From Astrocystis sublimbata (lineage: Eukaryota; Ascomycota; Sordariomycetes; Xylariales; Xylariaceae): a stretch of DNA of 64,000 nt. Positions 33,416-45,711 of the stretch are shown here, piece after piece. The notes below the pieces were generated by a model. The model ran no database searches. It was given only the letters and a program-made list of their open reading frames with translations, and was not told where the DNA came from. The position numbers were made by a program, and so were the translations under genes. The stretch's first letter is position 1; the number at the start of each line of letters is the position of its first letter. Location: assembly GCA_022453515.1 (NCBI GenBank), contig JAJNNY010000010.1, positions 744,001-808,000 on the forward strand, read 5' to 3'.

Positions 33416-35073
33416 TCAGAGCTGGAAGTCCAACACCACCACATCCACACACCTGCTACGGCTACTGCCACTATCCCGACCCTCCTCCTCTGCCCGAAAC
33501 CCTCTCGTGAACACCGAGAGCACATTATCATGCACCAGTCTCGCCTTATCCACCAACGGCTCCGTAGGCGGGAACCCCTCCCCTCGCCACACCACCTCGT
33601 AATCCACATACGCACCCGCCTTCGAGGCGCGCAGGATCGTCAGCACCGACTCCGCGTGGTGCGGGAGCACGAGGTAGAGGTCGCCGTCCCGGCTCACGGC
33701 GAGCTGGCCGCGCTTCCCGCCGCACATGCCGGGGACATGGGGGACTTTTCTGCGCTTCCATGTTTCTGTATGGTGATTAGGTCGTCAACTTTACTTTACA
33801 GTAGGTACGCGGAGTGTGTAGAAAGGGGGCTCACTGTCGGGAGACAGGTAGTAATGCCTCCATCTCAGCACGCCGTCGTCGTCTAGGCTGTCTCTGTTTA
33901 GAACGTGCACGCCGCCGTCGTAGTCTACGGCTTGTGCTTCTTGGTTGGTGACTACATTGTTCACAATCAATTAAACGGCTTTCTCACATCACCTCCTCAG
34001 AAGCACTATAACTCACGCCCAGACCCCTTAGGGATCTCAAAAGCAGTTATCCCCTCCGCGCTCGGCAGTATGCTCTCCCCCTTTCCCAAGTCGGCAATGA
34101 CGGTATTGTTCGAATTGCGCCACGCCGCCCCGCCCCCGTCGTCCGCCGACCACGCGTAGCAGATGTCGTGGTTGTTGAAGGCTGAGTTCGGCCCCGCCTG
34201 CGTCTTGTGCTTCGTGTCGAGCGGGTCGTCCCACCCGTCGTAGGGCACGAAGGCGCGGTACACCCAGGTCGTGTGCAGGGTAGGGTTGTTTTCGTTGGAA
34301 GGAGGAGAAGGCGAGACGTCTAGGCCGTGGATGTACGGGTTGTTCAGCACGCCTTTTAGATGTGTGCCTAGGAATTTGTACCCGTAGGTATCTTTCTTGG
34401 AGTTTCCTGTTTTGCTGGTCTTCGCGGTGTCTGTGTTATCTGTGGCCGTGTACACGCAGAGATGGTCATCTCCCAACCCGGCCTTGCCTGTGCGGAAGGT
34501 AAACAGGAGATCTAGTCCCCACGCCACGAAACGAGGGTAGGTGATGTAACTGAGCAGCTCATCCGTCTCGGGGGACGAGAGACCCGGAAGCGAAGACTGC
34601 GTCGTCGTGAAGAGCTCGCGATCCCAGCTTGAGATTTCATTTGGCGATGTGGCCACCCCGACGACAGAGTGTCGGTATCGCAGCACGTCACAGTGGTGGT
34701 CGTACGAGAGATGGATCGTGCCGTCTCCGGGACATATTCCCAGCTACACGTCGTGTCCCAGAGAACGATTAGACAGCGCATAGATCTTGAATTGTCATGG
34801 CTCTCTAAATACCTGAACAGTATTGTGTCCATCGTCAACTTTTTGCGGGTAGTCGTCGAACACGAGGGTCTGCCATGGCCCGTCGGGGAGCTTGCGGCGG
34901 GAGAGGTGTACGAATAGCGGCTCCTCAGAGCCGGCTAGAGAACTGTAGAAGCATGCGTATTGCCAGCCGTTGAAGGTGTGTAGCGCATCTTGCTGGAACG
35001 CGTAGCCGTTGAGAGCATGTGTGCGGTGCGTCGGGTCTGGACCTAGAGTTGTGCGTTGTGGGTTTGGTAGCAT
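33416..35073 (-). CDS. BNR-repeat (BNR_4-type) beta-propeller protein, possible polysaccharide lyase or glycosidase
   Basis: Exons 35073-34813, 34743-34017, 33951-33835 and 33765-33416 join in phase to 484 aa. The BNR_4 core motif is clear: DGHNTVQ, then LGICPGDGTIHLSYDHHCDVLRYR across the first junction. Later blocks are ITYPRFV, NNPYIHGLDV, TTWVYRAF and NNHDICYAWSADDGG. Carbohydrate-active members of this propeller group include rhamnose-glucuronate lyases and ulvan-lyase-like enzymes; which reaction applies here cannot be told. The N-terminus (MLPNPQRTTLGPDPTHRTHA) has no signal peptide, so the protein is probably intracellular, unlike secreted polysaccharide lyases. It diverges from a sugar-transporter gene at 36388. 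Confidence 0.8.
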
Positions 35074-36387
35074 TGTTGAGCTTTGATGATCTGTTCGTGG
35101 TGAATTCTCGCGATGTGATTATGTCTGTTTTGGCTCGTTGATTTTGGCTTTCACAAGCTTGATTTAAGAAGATAGTTTGGACTGCTCTCTTACTATCATA
35201 GTAAAGATAATGGAATGGACGAACTGATCGTGTTTTCTACAAATATGAAGCTCTTAGTATCATTTTTCTTCACAATTTCATGAGTAAATGTTAAGAAGTG
35301 TAACTCCGGTAGTGATTGTGACTCCAATACCACCTCACATCATCCCCGCTCTCCGAGTTTTCTGCATATGATAACCCCAACTGGACATATACCATCCGCG
35401 TATTGGAGTCTTGCAAAAAAACGAAAAGAAATTCTAACATATGTCCGACCTTTGGGCCACACAATTCTCCTCATCTCGAGCTTTCATGATTCTTATGTCA
35501 TGACAGATGGTGTGTTGGGAGGTGGCTTTGTTTTTGTATGAATGGCTCACCGTCTGCTCTCACTAATGAGCCTAAAGTGCTCGAGTTTTGACTCCACCAA
35601 TCTCGTAAATCTCCGCTCCTGTTGTTGTTAGTGACTGGCTCGCTACCAGATAGAATCTGTTAATACTACTCAATCAGGCTTGTCCACCCGCTAGGGAATA
35701 CAAGATCGCAATCCGTCATTCGTGCTGCCATTGGCAACCAAAATAAGCAGACGAGAAGACTTGAATTGGTAAGCATGGGCAAGAACGTCCATTTCTGTTT
35801 GACGACTCGAAAATCTTTGCCAAGGTACGACAGTCCAAAGAGAGTCAGCTCATGGACGATCTCGCTTCGTTTTCGGTGCTGAGAGAAAATAAGCCTTCTC
35901 CTCATCCGGACTGGCGGCCCATGGGGTAGCATTTGGGGAACCCCAGGAAACGCACAGCTGGGGTTCGCTTCGCCGACAACTCTCTCCTCTGTTTTGTGGA
36001 ATAACTCGTGCATGTTCGTTTGTGAACGGCCAAGAACAAGGGTTCCCCCCAACGTTCTCCAAGTCGGGACCTCGACCCGACAAAGTCATGTATCTGGCCC
36101 CCTCAAGATCAGCTCAGACGAATGAGCCCGCGGCAATGGCCGGTCCAATGCCACGAATGGGACGGAAAGCTGTGTGCAGTGCATGGGCTCGGCATCTTAT
36201 AACCAAGGATGGGATTCCTTAAAGGCCAAATGGTGCGCTCGAGATTTCCTGGTCTCCGATCGCGCTTCTACACGACCAAAAAAACTCAACCACTGTTGTC
36301 GACTTGAACCAACAATCCATTTATGAGGCTCCGAGAGGCATACACACGCAATTTCTGTCATCTGGGGCATCCCCATCTGTCAGCACC
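35074..36387. other. Shared divergent promoter region, 1.3 kb
   Basis: Between the BNR gene (-) and the MFS gene (+). The longest frame (minus 35666-36052) starts with TTG and shows no motif. No gene recognised; regulatory sites are to be expected but none is distinctive. Confidence 0.5.
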
Positions 36388-38315
36388 ATGTCGGGGCAAC
36401 GGCTATTAAAGAAGATCGTCAAAAATGACGCGATGAAAACCGACCCCAAGGAGATCTATGGTTGGAGAGTATTCCTATTAGCATGTTCTGTAAGCTCTAT
36501 TACCCTCCACCACCCTGTTGTCGTCTATTTACGGCTCTTCTTTCAACGATAGGCCTGTTTCGGTGCCGCATCTTTCGGCTGGGATAGTGGTGTCATCGGA
36601 GGTGTCATTAAGCTAGATACCTTCATCGAGTAAGCTTGGATCTACTTTCTTCGTCCCCTTGTCTTGGACCTGTCGATGGTTACTTACATATTCTTCCTAT
36701 GTAGTGATTACAACCTGGGAGATGTAGACGATGTTGCGTCTGCCAACCTTCAAGCGAACATCGTTTCCGTGCTCCAGGCTGGTTGCTTCGTCGGAGCTCT
36801 TGCGGCTTACCCACTAGCGGATATGCTGGGTCGGAAATGGTGTCTTATATATGCTTCTATGTTCACACTTGCGGGAGTTATCCTACAAGCCGCAGCGTCA
36901 GGCCATCTTGAACCGTTATACATTGGTCGGTTCGCAGCTGGTAAGAGATTCATAAGCACAGTCCACCAACGCGAAAGAGAGAATCAATCAATTGGCTTAC
37001 ATCAATCCAGGTCTTGGAGTAGGGGCATCAAGCGTTGTAAACCCCATTTACGTCGCCGAGAATGCGCCCCGAGCGATCCGTGGACTACTGACCGGCATGT
37101 ACCAGCTATTCATCGTGACCGGCAGTCTGATCGCCTTCTGGACGAACTTCGGGGCCGAATTGCATTTGCATGGCGCGACCAAATACATCGTACCGCTCGC
37201 TGTACAAGGCCTTCCAGCACTTTTCCTCTTTTCGCTAATGTTGATCTGCGACGAGTCACCGAGGTATCTTGCTCGCAAAGACCGGTGGGAAGAAGCCAGG
37301 ACCGTTTTGAGAAGGCTGCGCCAATTACCGGATAACCACCCGTATTTCCAAGAAGAGTTCCAGGAGATCGCATCACAGCTAGAGCAGGAGAAGCGGCTCA
37401 TGGGTGACGCAACATTCTTGTCCCTACAGAAGGAGATGTGGACGGTCAAGTCCAACCGCCACCGAGCCATCTTGAGTATCGTGCTGATGGCCTTCCAACA
37501 ATTGACTGGGACAAACGCGATCAATGTCTATGCACCCACGATATTCACGAATCTCGGAATTAAGGGAACCTCAAACTCCCTGCTCGGCACCGGTGTCTAC
37601 GGTGTAGTCAAGGTTGTGTCTTGTGCGGTTTTCCTCCTCTTCATGGCCGACTCTCTTGGCCGTCGTCGGTCGCTTCTTGCTTCCGGCATCGGTCAGTCCT
37701 TTTGTATGTTCTACATTGGAATATACGTCCGTGTAGCTCCGCCCCAAGAAGGAGATCCGGTCCCCGTAGCCGGCTACTTTGCTCTGGCCTTCATCTTCGT
37801 TTTCGCAGCGTTCTTCCAATTCGGCTGGGGTCCCGCCTGTTGGATCCTGGTCTCTGAGATCCCAACCGCACGCTTACGCCCGCTGAACGTTGCCCTCGCG
37901 GCCGCGACTCAGTGGCTTTTCAACTTCGTCGTTGCTCGGACACTTCCTGTCATGCTTGCGACGTTGGGGGAAGGCGGATACGGGTAAGTAGACAATGCGG
38001 TCTCATACCTAGTGGGGACATGGCTAATGATAATGTGTCGCAGTACTTATTTCATATACGGCAGCTTCGGTGTCATTATGGTCACTTTCGTTTGGTTCTT
38101 CGTACCAGAAACTAAAGGTAAAAAAAACTTTTTCATTCAACCGGCAAGTTGGAAAGTCTGCAAGTACTCGTGCTAACTTATCTCAAGGTGTCTCGTTGGA
38201 ACATATGGGTGAGCTTTTTGGCGAGGCGCCAATCGCAACTAAAGATGCTGGCGAAGAGGACACCAAACGCCCAGCAGTTGAAGTTCACGAGGAAAGTGAA
38301 AGACAGCGCGTATGA
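36388..38315 (+). CDS. MFS sugar/quinate-type transporter (QutD/hexose family)
   Basis: Exons 36388-36489, 36553-36629, 36705-36940, 37011-37983, 38044-38117 and 38188-38315 give 529 aa. It is a 12-helix sugar porter with the family marks: [10 protein letters not shown] in helix 1, ADMLGRKW after helix 2, a DESPRYL variant of PESPRYL after helix 6, [16 protein letters not shown] in helix 7, [10 protein letters not shown], and PETKG after helix 12. The opening [21 protein letters not shown] closely resembles fungal quinate permeases (QutD, qa-y). Substrate could be quinate, a hexose or an acidic sugar. The ATG at 36388 has a good CACCATG context. The divergent BNR protein suggests coordinated use of one carbohydrate. 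Confidence 0.92.
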
Positions 38316-41047
38316 ACAGCCGCTATCGCCCCCTTGTTAGACAGGCCGATACTTGTCCGTGGTTGGTTTGATCAGTCAGAGTATCTAGAGCCCTATAAGC
38401 TAGATAAAAATGCATGCACGGCTATGAAACGACGATAGCCAGAAAGTATCTTACAACCAGTGATGACCACATTAAAGAGTTTGAAAGTATTCGCCTACTG
38501 AGATAACAGAATGATTTAGCGCCAAGCTGTTCTTTCCTCGTTGATGTAAGTAATCGCCCCTGAATCGAATGCTACTAGGTAGTGTGACTACGCGTCCTAT
38601 ACGCGGATGTCATAGGAATAAGCCGTAAATTTGATCTAGGGACGCGCAAGGTCTGTGTACTCGGTTAGCAAGAGTTTTATGGCTGATGCCCGCTGATCTT
38701 TAATCAGGCATTGAATAAATTCAAGGACGCCCTTATGAAGCTTTGACAATAATGAAGAAATTGTAGTGTGATATGTAATGAATACTACGTCATTGAGGGG
38801 CACTTACAATATACAACACGATGGTCATATTGAATTTTAAATCGTGGGCTACAGCAGTTTATCTTGATCACAAAATTAAATCGCGCGTAGGTCGTAGCGT
38901 CGGCCATTCTTTGAACCTGGTTGTACTTGCTACATGTTAACAAAATAATAACTTTGACGTTGATGAACTAGGTACTTAAGGTAACTCTATTGAGGTGAAA
39001 ATAGTATGATCCCATAATATTAAAGAAATGACCCTTGTACCATGCCGGACCCGCCCGTGATCGTCCGGCCCACGGCTCGGCTTGCGGGTCGTCAGGTGGA
39101 AGCGGAAGACGTGGAACAACATGATGCAGTTTATGCCACAGGACAGCATTTGTAGGAAACGAACCCGATTTTATATCCGCTTTCACACATTAGTCGTCAT
39201 TGTGGAATCTCTGTAAATCAGGTACACTACTACCGTGTGGTAGTATTTGAGCTTAAAGTATTGTTCAACGTATGCCTCGGCACCATGCGTCAATAGCTCA
39301 GTGCGGTTGCATTTTATGTAAGACAACCAACACCAAGAAGAAGTACCGAGTTATATTATTGAAGTAAAACCCTTGGCACTTGACAAGTCGGTTGGATATC
39401 TCTCACTTTCTTTACCGACTTTATGAATTGTACATGACTCGCTGACAGCCCAAGTGACAGCAATTTTCCATCGTGGTCACGTTATAGTACCTACAATAGA
39501 TCGATGAATAATAATGAGCGGCGATATTACGCTACGTCACTCCGGCTTGGACAATGGCAATCTATCGAGCTACACATGAATACTTTTCATTACTATCTAC
39601 CTAAGTATATACCGATCCGTTGATATTATTCAAGCTTCGGCCGTATTTTAGATGAAGAGCCGGCCCCGGCCCCCAAGTCCAGCCCGAACTCGTGATGAGA
39701 ACGCTCTGGTTGCGGCTTGTATATAAATGTATTTAATCAAGTCCCAATTGGGACGGACCCTTCTTTTTGACCCCCACCGACGGGCCCGTACATGGCTTTT
39801 TGGAGGGCGAGGGGGTGTGGGGGATGTCTGCACAGCATTGGGATGGATCTTCGGTCAATGCACAGCGAAATCAGTGACTATTTAATTTTCTGGAGCTATG
39901 ACACCATCCACCGGGGATGTTGGCAGGTGTACAACGAGAGCTAGGCTCGCCAGGTGCCGCATCATGAATATCAATATCCCAAGATCGTCGAAGAAGCGTT
40001 GCCGATCAAGAAGACCGAAAAGGAGACACATACCCTAGTGATTTCTCGGGCCAACTTTCAGAAACTGGAAAGGCGGTGGGAGTCTCGGGAGTCTGCTTCC
40101 TCCCCTCTTAGAGCGAAAAACGGTTGTGCACGGCTGAAGCCCGCCAAGTTCCCGAGGCCCTCACGGCTGCGCTGCGTGTCTTACATGACAGGCAGTCATT
40201 CTGAGGCTTATTTCGACGCCAAGTCAGTTCTGACAGTGAGGACGCGGCAGCCGCGGTGCGAACATTAAATACATCGTGGGCTTACTCAGCCTCGGGCAGC
40301 ATCTGTTCCTTCAAGGATGTCGCAGGACGCCGGATAGGGTAGATCTGTGAGTCAACGGACCAGTCAGCTCGACGCTCAAAAGTACAGCAGGCAGCGCATG
40401 ACCGAAGTCCTTTAGGCCGCAACAAGAAATGTGATGTGTCTCAACTGATGCCGTGAATGATCAAGGACTTGAGATCGTGGGATCATTTTGTCGCGGAAAA
40501 AGCAACGTCTTCATACGCGTGTACTTGAGGAGGTGTGAACACGGAGACGCCAAGGCCGCGACTCCGAGGCATGGGACTTCTTAACGAGTTAGATGCCCAA
40601 AGCCAACAGTCACGGGCGTTGAGCTCCAAACTTCCGGTAAGTAAGTATGTGGTCGACCCCTCTACTGAAAAGGAACTGGTAAGATCTGCGATTTGGTTAA
40701 AAACTTCACATGTTATTAATACAAGGATAGGGTTTGAGGGTAAAGTGCCTATAGCGGGTATATCCACATCTAGGGGAAATATTTATTCCTTTGTTACCCG
40801 TGCTCCCCCACCACCGTGATAACAAGCAGCCAATTTGCGGGAACTAGTTTCTTGGCTTGAGCGTATCCACTAACACTATCGTCAGCCTCTGTCTCTATCT
40901 TGGTCCAATTTCTATTACCGAGCGAGGCGCCGAATGAAATGCACAAGATAAACTAGGCCGGCGGTGGTGCAAATCGGGAGAAATGTGTATAGATCGAAGC
41001 AGTATCGTCTGCTCAAACTCTATCTATTCTATGGTATCCGTGAAGAC
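38316..41047. other. Gene-poor region, AT-rich in its first half
   Basis: 38.4-39.65 kb is visibly AT-rich, interrupted by short GC-rich islands at 39040-39115 and 39653-39690 that look out of place. ORFs at 39954-40268 and 40483-40819 mostly start with GTG and carry no motif. No transposase frame can be read. Old, mutated mobile DNA is possible but not shown. Confidence 0.4.
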
Positions 41048-41973
41048 TTAAGAGAAATGCGTCTGGGACCAATTGGCCAAGAACCAAATCCCAAGTATGA
41101 ATGTGGATAGGACGAATACCCACGACAGGATGCCGGCTACAACATGTTCCCGGGCTACTTTCGAGGCGTCCATTTTGTTGTTATTATGGGGGAACGGCAT
41201 GTCTGGTATGGGGACGTCGAGGATACGGCATAGAGGTTCCCACCCCTCGCTGACATTGTACCAGAACAGCTTTTCAGGGGGCACAGTCTCGCGCAAATGC
41301 TGTTCGTGTTTCCGCAGCGTATCCTCTTGGATCCTTTCCGATTGGTACCGCCATTGCATGATTCCACTGAACTTGACCATCCACATCCCGTACACCTGAC
41401 TCTTCCGTAGCCAGAGCACCGCCAAGGGCAGGTACCATGTTGCCATCATGCTGTTGAGGTGGCTCATGCTCTTCCACCACGATGCCTCGTCTCTAGTTGT
41501 AGCGATTACGATAGCGTCGGGATAGACGCGCATTATCTCCGGAGTTAGCGTAGCGGCTGGACAATCCATGGTGGCTACGTAGCCGTCGAGCACGGAGGAT
41601 AACAGCCAGTCGAGCTTCTTCTGGTCCGAGAAAGACTCGGCTTTGGGGGCCAAAGCCATGATGTCTAACCAAGTGCCGATCTGATCCATTGGCCCGCCAA
41701 GTGATTGAATTCCAGAGTCATGCACTGGCCCTTGCAAGAGTATCATTAAGGCCTGATTCAGCGTCTTGGTTCCAGTGCGCGACCTGCTCCAAGTCAGCTT
41801 ATGTTCATGTTTGTTTCTAGAAGGTCGTATCGAGCGGCTTCTATGTCTCAATGGAAGCGCGCGCATCTCCCCTGTCACATCACGATATGATTCGCAAACA
41901 CAACTTACATTCCAGCCCCAATGACGCGAAATCTGGTCCCAGGCGGCCCTGGAAGCGAGGGTTGCTGCCCCAT
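41048..41973 (-). CDS. P-loop sulfotransferase-like protein with C-terminal membrane anchor
   Basis: Exons 41973-41909 and 41783-41048 give 266 aa. The splice joins the P-loop: RVIGAGM | SRTGTKTLNQAL, with GTAAGT donor, GCTGAC branch and GAGCAG acceptor. This N-terminal motif, the later YPDAIVIATTRDEASWWKSM and the block LFWYNVSEGWEPLCRILDVPIPD are typical of fungal proteins of the sulfotransferase_4 type (often mislabelled NAD-dependent epimerases). Family members are presumed to use PAPS, but substrates are unknown. Residues ~236-258 form one hydrophobic helix (GILSWVFVLSTFILGIWFL) with a short tail, so the protein is probably tail-anchored with its catalytic part in the cytosol. Confidence 0.85.
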
Positions 41974-43183
41974 GTTGTGTGAATTCTCAATGAATCTGAC
42001 CCCCGGCGTCGTGACTCTTGGCGCGCGCTTACGACCTCACTTGGTCCTCTGTTAAGTCGCTTGATGCCAGCAACCTGTAGAGCCATTGATAGAGGCCATG
42101 ACAACATCGGTCTTTATAGCTATCGTCATATCCATATTGAAAGGTACGTCATTGCACAAATGGCCAGCGTGTTCGGGGGATTTGCTTCAAGATAACGATA
42201 TCGTCTTGAGCCTAAAAGGAATTGTATATAAATGTCTTGGCATCCATTCAACGTAAGGCTTTCACAGCTGGGTCGGTAGGACCCTTTATGCGTTCCGTGG
42301 CGCCTATGGCATACAACACTACTAGCTATCGGGTATCCGGCAGAGGAATACGTTTTGTCTATTGCGACGAACTGCTGGTGATGTCTCCCCAGATCCCCAC
42401 ACATCGTGTGACGATCGCAACCGTTGAGCTTTGCCAAGCCGGCTGAACCCCTAAAAACCAAGATAAGATGTTTGGACCTACTAGAGCTGCGCGATTAGCA
42501 CTGGTATTGTAGCACGCGAAGTATATAAATGATACCCGGGCGCGGATCGTATTGATGACTTCAAGCTCAGATCATCGGTACGACTTTCATCACATGGGAA
42601 TCAGAGAGCGTAATCGTTCTGCCGGTCCAAAAGCATGATCTTCAAGCTAAACATACGACTGAGATCCTCGTCAGCACGTCTCTCAGCTTCTCTCTCTGGT
42701 GTCTCGCTTGGGCCGGGACTAAAGCACAATCTAACACCAACGGGCAGTCAGCCTATTCAGCCCTGCCCGTAGTTAGTGTCAACTTTCAAGTTGTCGACAA
42801 CCAAAGCCCATCGTTCAGCCTGGCGCAACTCACGCTAACAGAGATTCGGGACCGGCAGCGTCCGCGGACATCGTCCATGCGCAAGCACCAGACTAAGCCA
42901 AGCACAAGCTTTCAGCTGCTCACGCCTCGAAGCGCCTCGTCGAAGCCCGGCGAAGCAAAAGTACAATAGTAGGTTGCAGGCTAGCGCATGAGGGCATTAG
43001 ACAGGCTGTGCGATGCGAGTAAGTTGAAGGCTAGTGCGAACGGACGGCTTTAGCAACTCGACTGGCGAAGGGGCTTAATTCTGTATACTCGTACATGCAA
43101 CCTGAATGTAGTATGCGGTAGCGCTCTACCGTAGTAATATGTCATGGTACCAACCTCTTGTACCTGCCTTGTGGGTGTATCCG
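41974..43183. other. Intergenic, 1.2 kb
   Basis: Promoter side of the sulfotransferase-like gene. Short frames only; the 112-codon minus frame at 42126-42461 starts with TTG. Nothing recognised. Confidence 0.45.
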
Positions 43184-43341
43184 CTAATCCAGGTTCTCTG
43201 GCGGAGTTTGCACCACCGGTTGTGATTGCAGGTAGCGAACCCGGCGGTTTTTCGTCCTATGGAGTGAGGAAATAAATGCCGCCAGGTTCAACCCCCATCC
43301 GTGCAGAACGCGACCTTTCCCTTTTCTCCTGTGGGTTACAC

Positions 43342-43836
43342 TTAGTGTAAAAGGTACGGACGGAGAATATCTTGCCAGCCGGGGCCCCGGTCGCCACAAA
43401 AAGTATGGGTTTTCAATTTCGGATCCGCTGGAAGCTGTAAGCGACCTCCCTCGAAAAGAGAAAAAAAAACATTGGAGCGTAAAGAAGACAAGAAGACGCG
43501 CGAAACATTGTGTTGAACAACATGGGTCCATTCATCTTCCTCAAATTGATTCTCGACCGGATACTCGACCAGATTATAGCGGATAGTGTGATGTGGTCCG
43601 TCGATCAGGAGAGAAAGCTGGTTTTCTTCGTCATATTCTCGCAACATGTACGAAGTAGAGAGGCGGGAGAGGGTCTCATATTTTCCGTATCCCATGGACC
43701 CTGTCGATGCCAATCTGACCTTGATAGGCGGCTTGGCACCCCCCGAGGGGACGGCCGGGATCGTGATGTGTACTTCCTTAGCTATCTCCTTGCTTCCCCC
43801 GTCTGACGGACGACGTTTTGGGGGCGCCAGAGCCAT
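43342..43836 (-). CDS. Hypothetical protein, about 164 aa
   Basis: The frame is open from the ATG at 43950 (202 aa), but the ATG at 43836 (MALAPPKRRPSDGG) opens a more protein-like sequence. It includes VHITIPAVPSGG, MGYGKYETLSRLSTSYM, EENQLSLLIDG and HTIRYNLVEYPV, and ends RPYLLH. Codon use looks coding. No family is recognised. An intron near the 3' end (a GTATGG-like donor or the AAAAAAAAC region near 43460) could change the C-terminus. It may be a species-specific gene or a fragment. Confidence 0.4.
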   Translation of the reverse strand: MALAPPKRRPSDGGSKEIAKEVHITIPAVPSGGAKPPIKVRLASTGSMGYGKYETLSRLSTSYMLREYDEENQLSLLIDGPHHTIRYNLVEYPVENQFEEDEWTHVVQHNVSRVFLSSLRSNVFFSLFEGGRLQLPADPKLKTHTFCGDRGPGWQDILRPYLLH

Positions 43837-45549
43837 ACAAGATCCCGCCGGATGGGACCTGTAAGCGACTAGAGGGCGGCACAATATTGGCAATTTATTC
43901 GACTTTATGATGCGTGCATACGTGCTTCGAATATCTTGTCGCCCTTGCATGGCTCACCGACACTGTCGATTGCATCCCATAGGCCTTCCACGAGCATGCC
44001 ATATACCTTACTGTGGACTCAATGCAGCAGGTACAGTAGCCTGGCTCGCCTGGCATGGGCCTAGCAGTCCACCCACGCGCCGTATTAGTGCTGATCCGCC
44101 TCTCTCCGCCTGAGATGTGCGGTAGAGGGTACATGAGAAAGGCTTGAAAGGCAACGAAAAGGTAGGCTAGAAAGCATATCGCGACGCTAAGGTCTCTTTA
44201 GGGTAAATAGGCGGAGTCCACGTGGGAAGGGGTGTCTTGGGGGTCGAGGGGTCTGATGCTTGGGTGGCGTGATGCCAACGTCGTTGCGCCGTCGTTGGCC
44301 AGTTATCGTGGGCTGTCCCGGATCAGGGCAAGCGAGGTCCCAGGTGTCTGTCTTCCTAAGCCACAACCATCCGAACGGTCGTTGCGCTACCTGACATGCC
44401 TGATCCTCCAGGCGGCGCCAAGCAGATGGCCAAGTACCGCGTAGGCAGCCTGAACGCAATGTACCATCGCAGGCGAGTAGGAGCCGAGGGAGCAAGCTTA
44501 TTATTGCTTGCTTATTACCGCGCAAGTAATGGGCAATCTGGGACACTGATCGGTTGACTTACACGCCCATGTACGAGTGAGTACAAGACAACCATGCCGT
44601 CAGACATCCATCTCGAAGAACAGGGCAGCAGCTGCCAGCACCGGTTATTCACAATATCGGTTTCTATACTTAGATCATCTAAGACGGCGGGCAAGGGGGC
44701 GGCCCAAAGCGGGAATCGTTCGCTCGATGTCCCTGAAAATTGCTAAAAACGCAATCGGCGCCGGGCAGGCGAGGGCAGGTCAGTGGGCAGTGGGGAGGGT
44801 CTCATCTCGAGTTCCAGCCCATCGTCGAACTATTGAATGCTGCATTAGGGGCGCACCTGGGCTTGCTGGCCTGCATCGGCACCTCCCACGAGGTAGAGCA
44901 CGTACTGGGCGACGAGGGTGACTGGGCAATGTTGCTCCGTCCCCTCTTCTTTCCCTTGTTGGCTTCGCGTAAGTGCGCCTGGTAGCGTGTACCGTAATGA
45001 TGCACGATGTACGTTGTAGCTCGAGCGCCGTGAAAAGTCCCAAGGGTCCACGAGCCTAGTGAGTAAGTCGTGCAGATGATAATGCCAGCAAATCCCCCCT
45101 CCAAGGGCCGTCGTCCCGAGTTGAGGCACGATCGACATGCGATATCAACTTCACCTGTCCTCCCAAGCCTTACTCTTGAGAAAAACATTCTCGCACGTCT
45201 TATTGTGAACACCAGTCTTCATCAGCATAATAATCCACTTGTCACTGAGAGTTGCCTCACCTACCCAGCAACCATATAGCTCCAAACTGGTCTGAGACAT
45301 CCCATCCCGCCACTCTGCTTCAAGCTTAGTTAGCCATACAGGTATGTGCTGGCCACTTCAACAATCGAGCACTCCGGATTCCAGACCAGCCGTTTCCGTG
45401 GTGGAAATCGGAGGGCTCTTATATATATCCATGATGCCGCAGAGGAATTTTATATTCTGACAGAAATGATATAGTCACCTCGGCACATACATCCGCACAC
45501 GAGCACACACTCTCACTCACTTATACCAAATTCACATCAACCCGTCCCC
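43837..45549. other. Intergenic, 1.7 kb
   Basis: Many short overlapping frames, none with a recognisable motif. The TATATATA word near 45419-45427 probably serves the zinc-ribbon gene. Confidence 0.4.
45419..45427 (+). promoter_or_regulatory. TATA-like element of the zinc-ribbon gene
   Basis: TTATATATA lies about 120 bases before the ATG at 45550, a usual spacing in fungi. Position only; no transcript data. Confidence 0.35.
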
Positions 45550-45711
45550 ATGGCGTCCTCCTCGACATCGGCTTGCGCTGCTTCTAGAAGCCCTGTCAAC
45601 ACGATGCATATGCACACATGTGGGAACTGCGGAACGGAATACACCACCGGTAGTTGTTGGTATTGCCATCCACAGCATCGGCTCCAGATCGATGATGAGA
45701 AGGCGGCCTAG
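45550..45711 (+). CDS. 53-aa zinc-ribbon micro-protein
   Basis: A short frame with a good start context (CCCCATGGCG). The peptide has a Ser/Ala-rich start (MASSSTSACAASRSP), then MHTCGNCGTEYTTGSCWYC, i.e. a CX2C-X8-CX2C zinc ribbon at residues 24-39, and an ordinary polar tail ending DDEKAA. A TATA-like word lies 120 bases upstream. Two correctly spaced CX2C knuckles in so short a frame are unlikely by chance. Similar tiny Cys4 proteins occur in filamentous fungi, mostly uncharacterised. No function can be given; nucleic-acid or protein binding is a guess. Confidence 0.5.
   Translation: MASSSTSACAASRSPVNTMHMHTCGNCGTEYTTGSCWYCHPQHRLQIDDEKAA

Noticed and set aside
39293..39310. A-box-like TAGCTCAGTGCGGTT, hint of a tRNA or SINE
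   Set aside because: No B-box or T-arm follows within tRNA distance, and no acceptor pairing exists.
40535..40819. Opposed ~94-codon frames
   Set aside because: Mutual shadows without motifs; the minus one starts with GTG. Not enough to call a gene.
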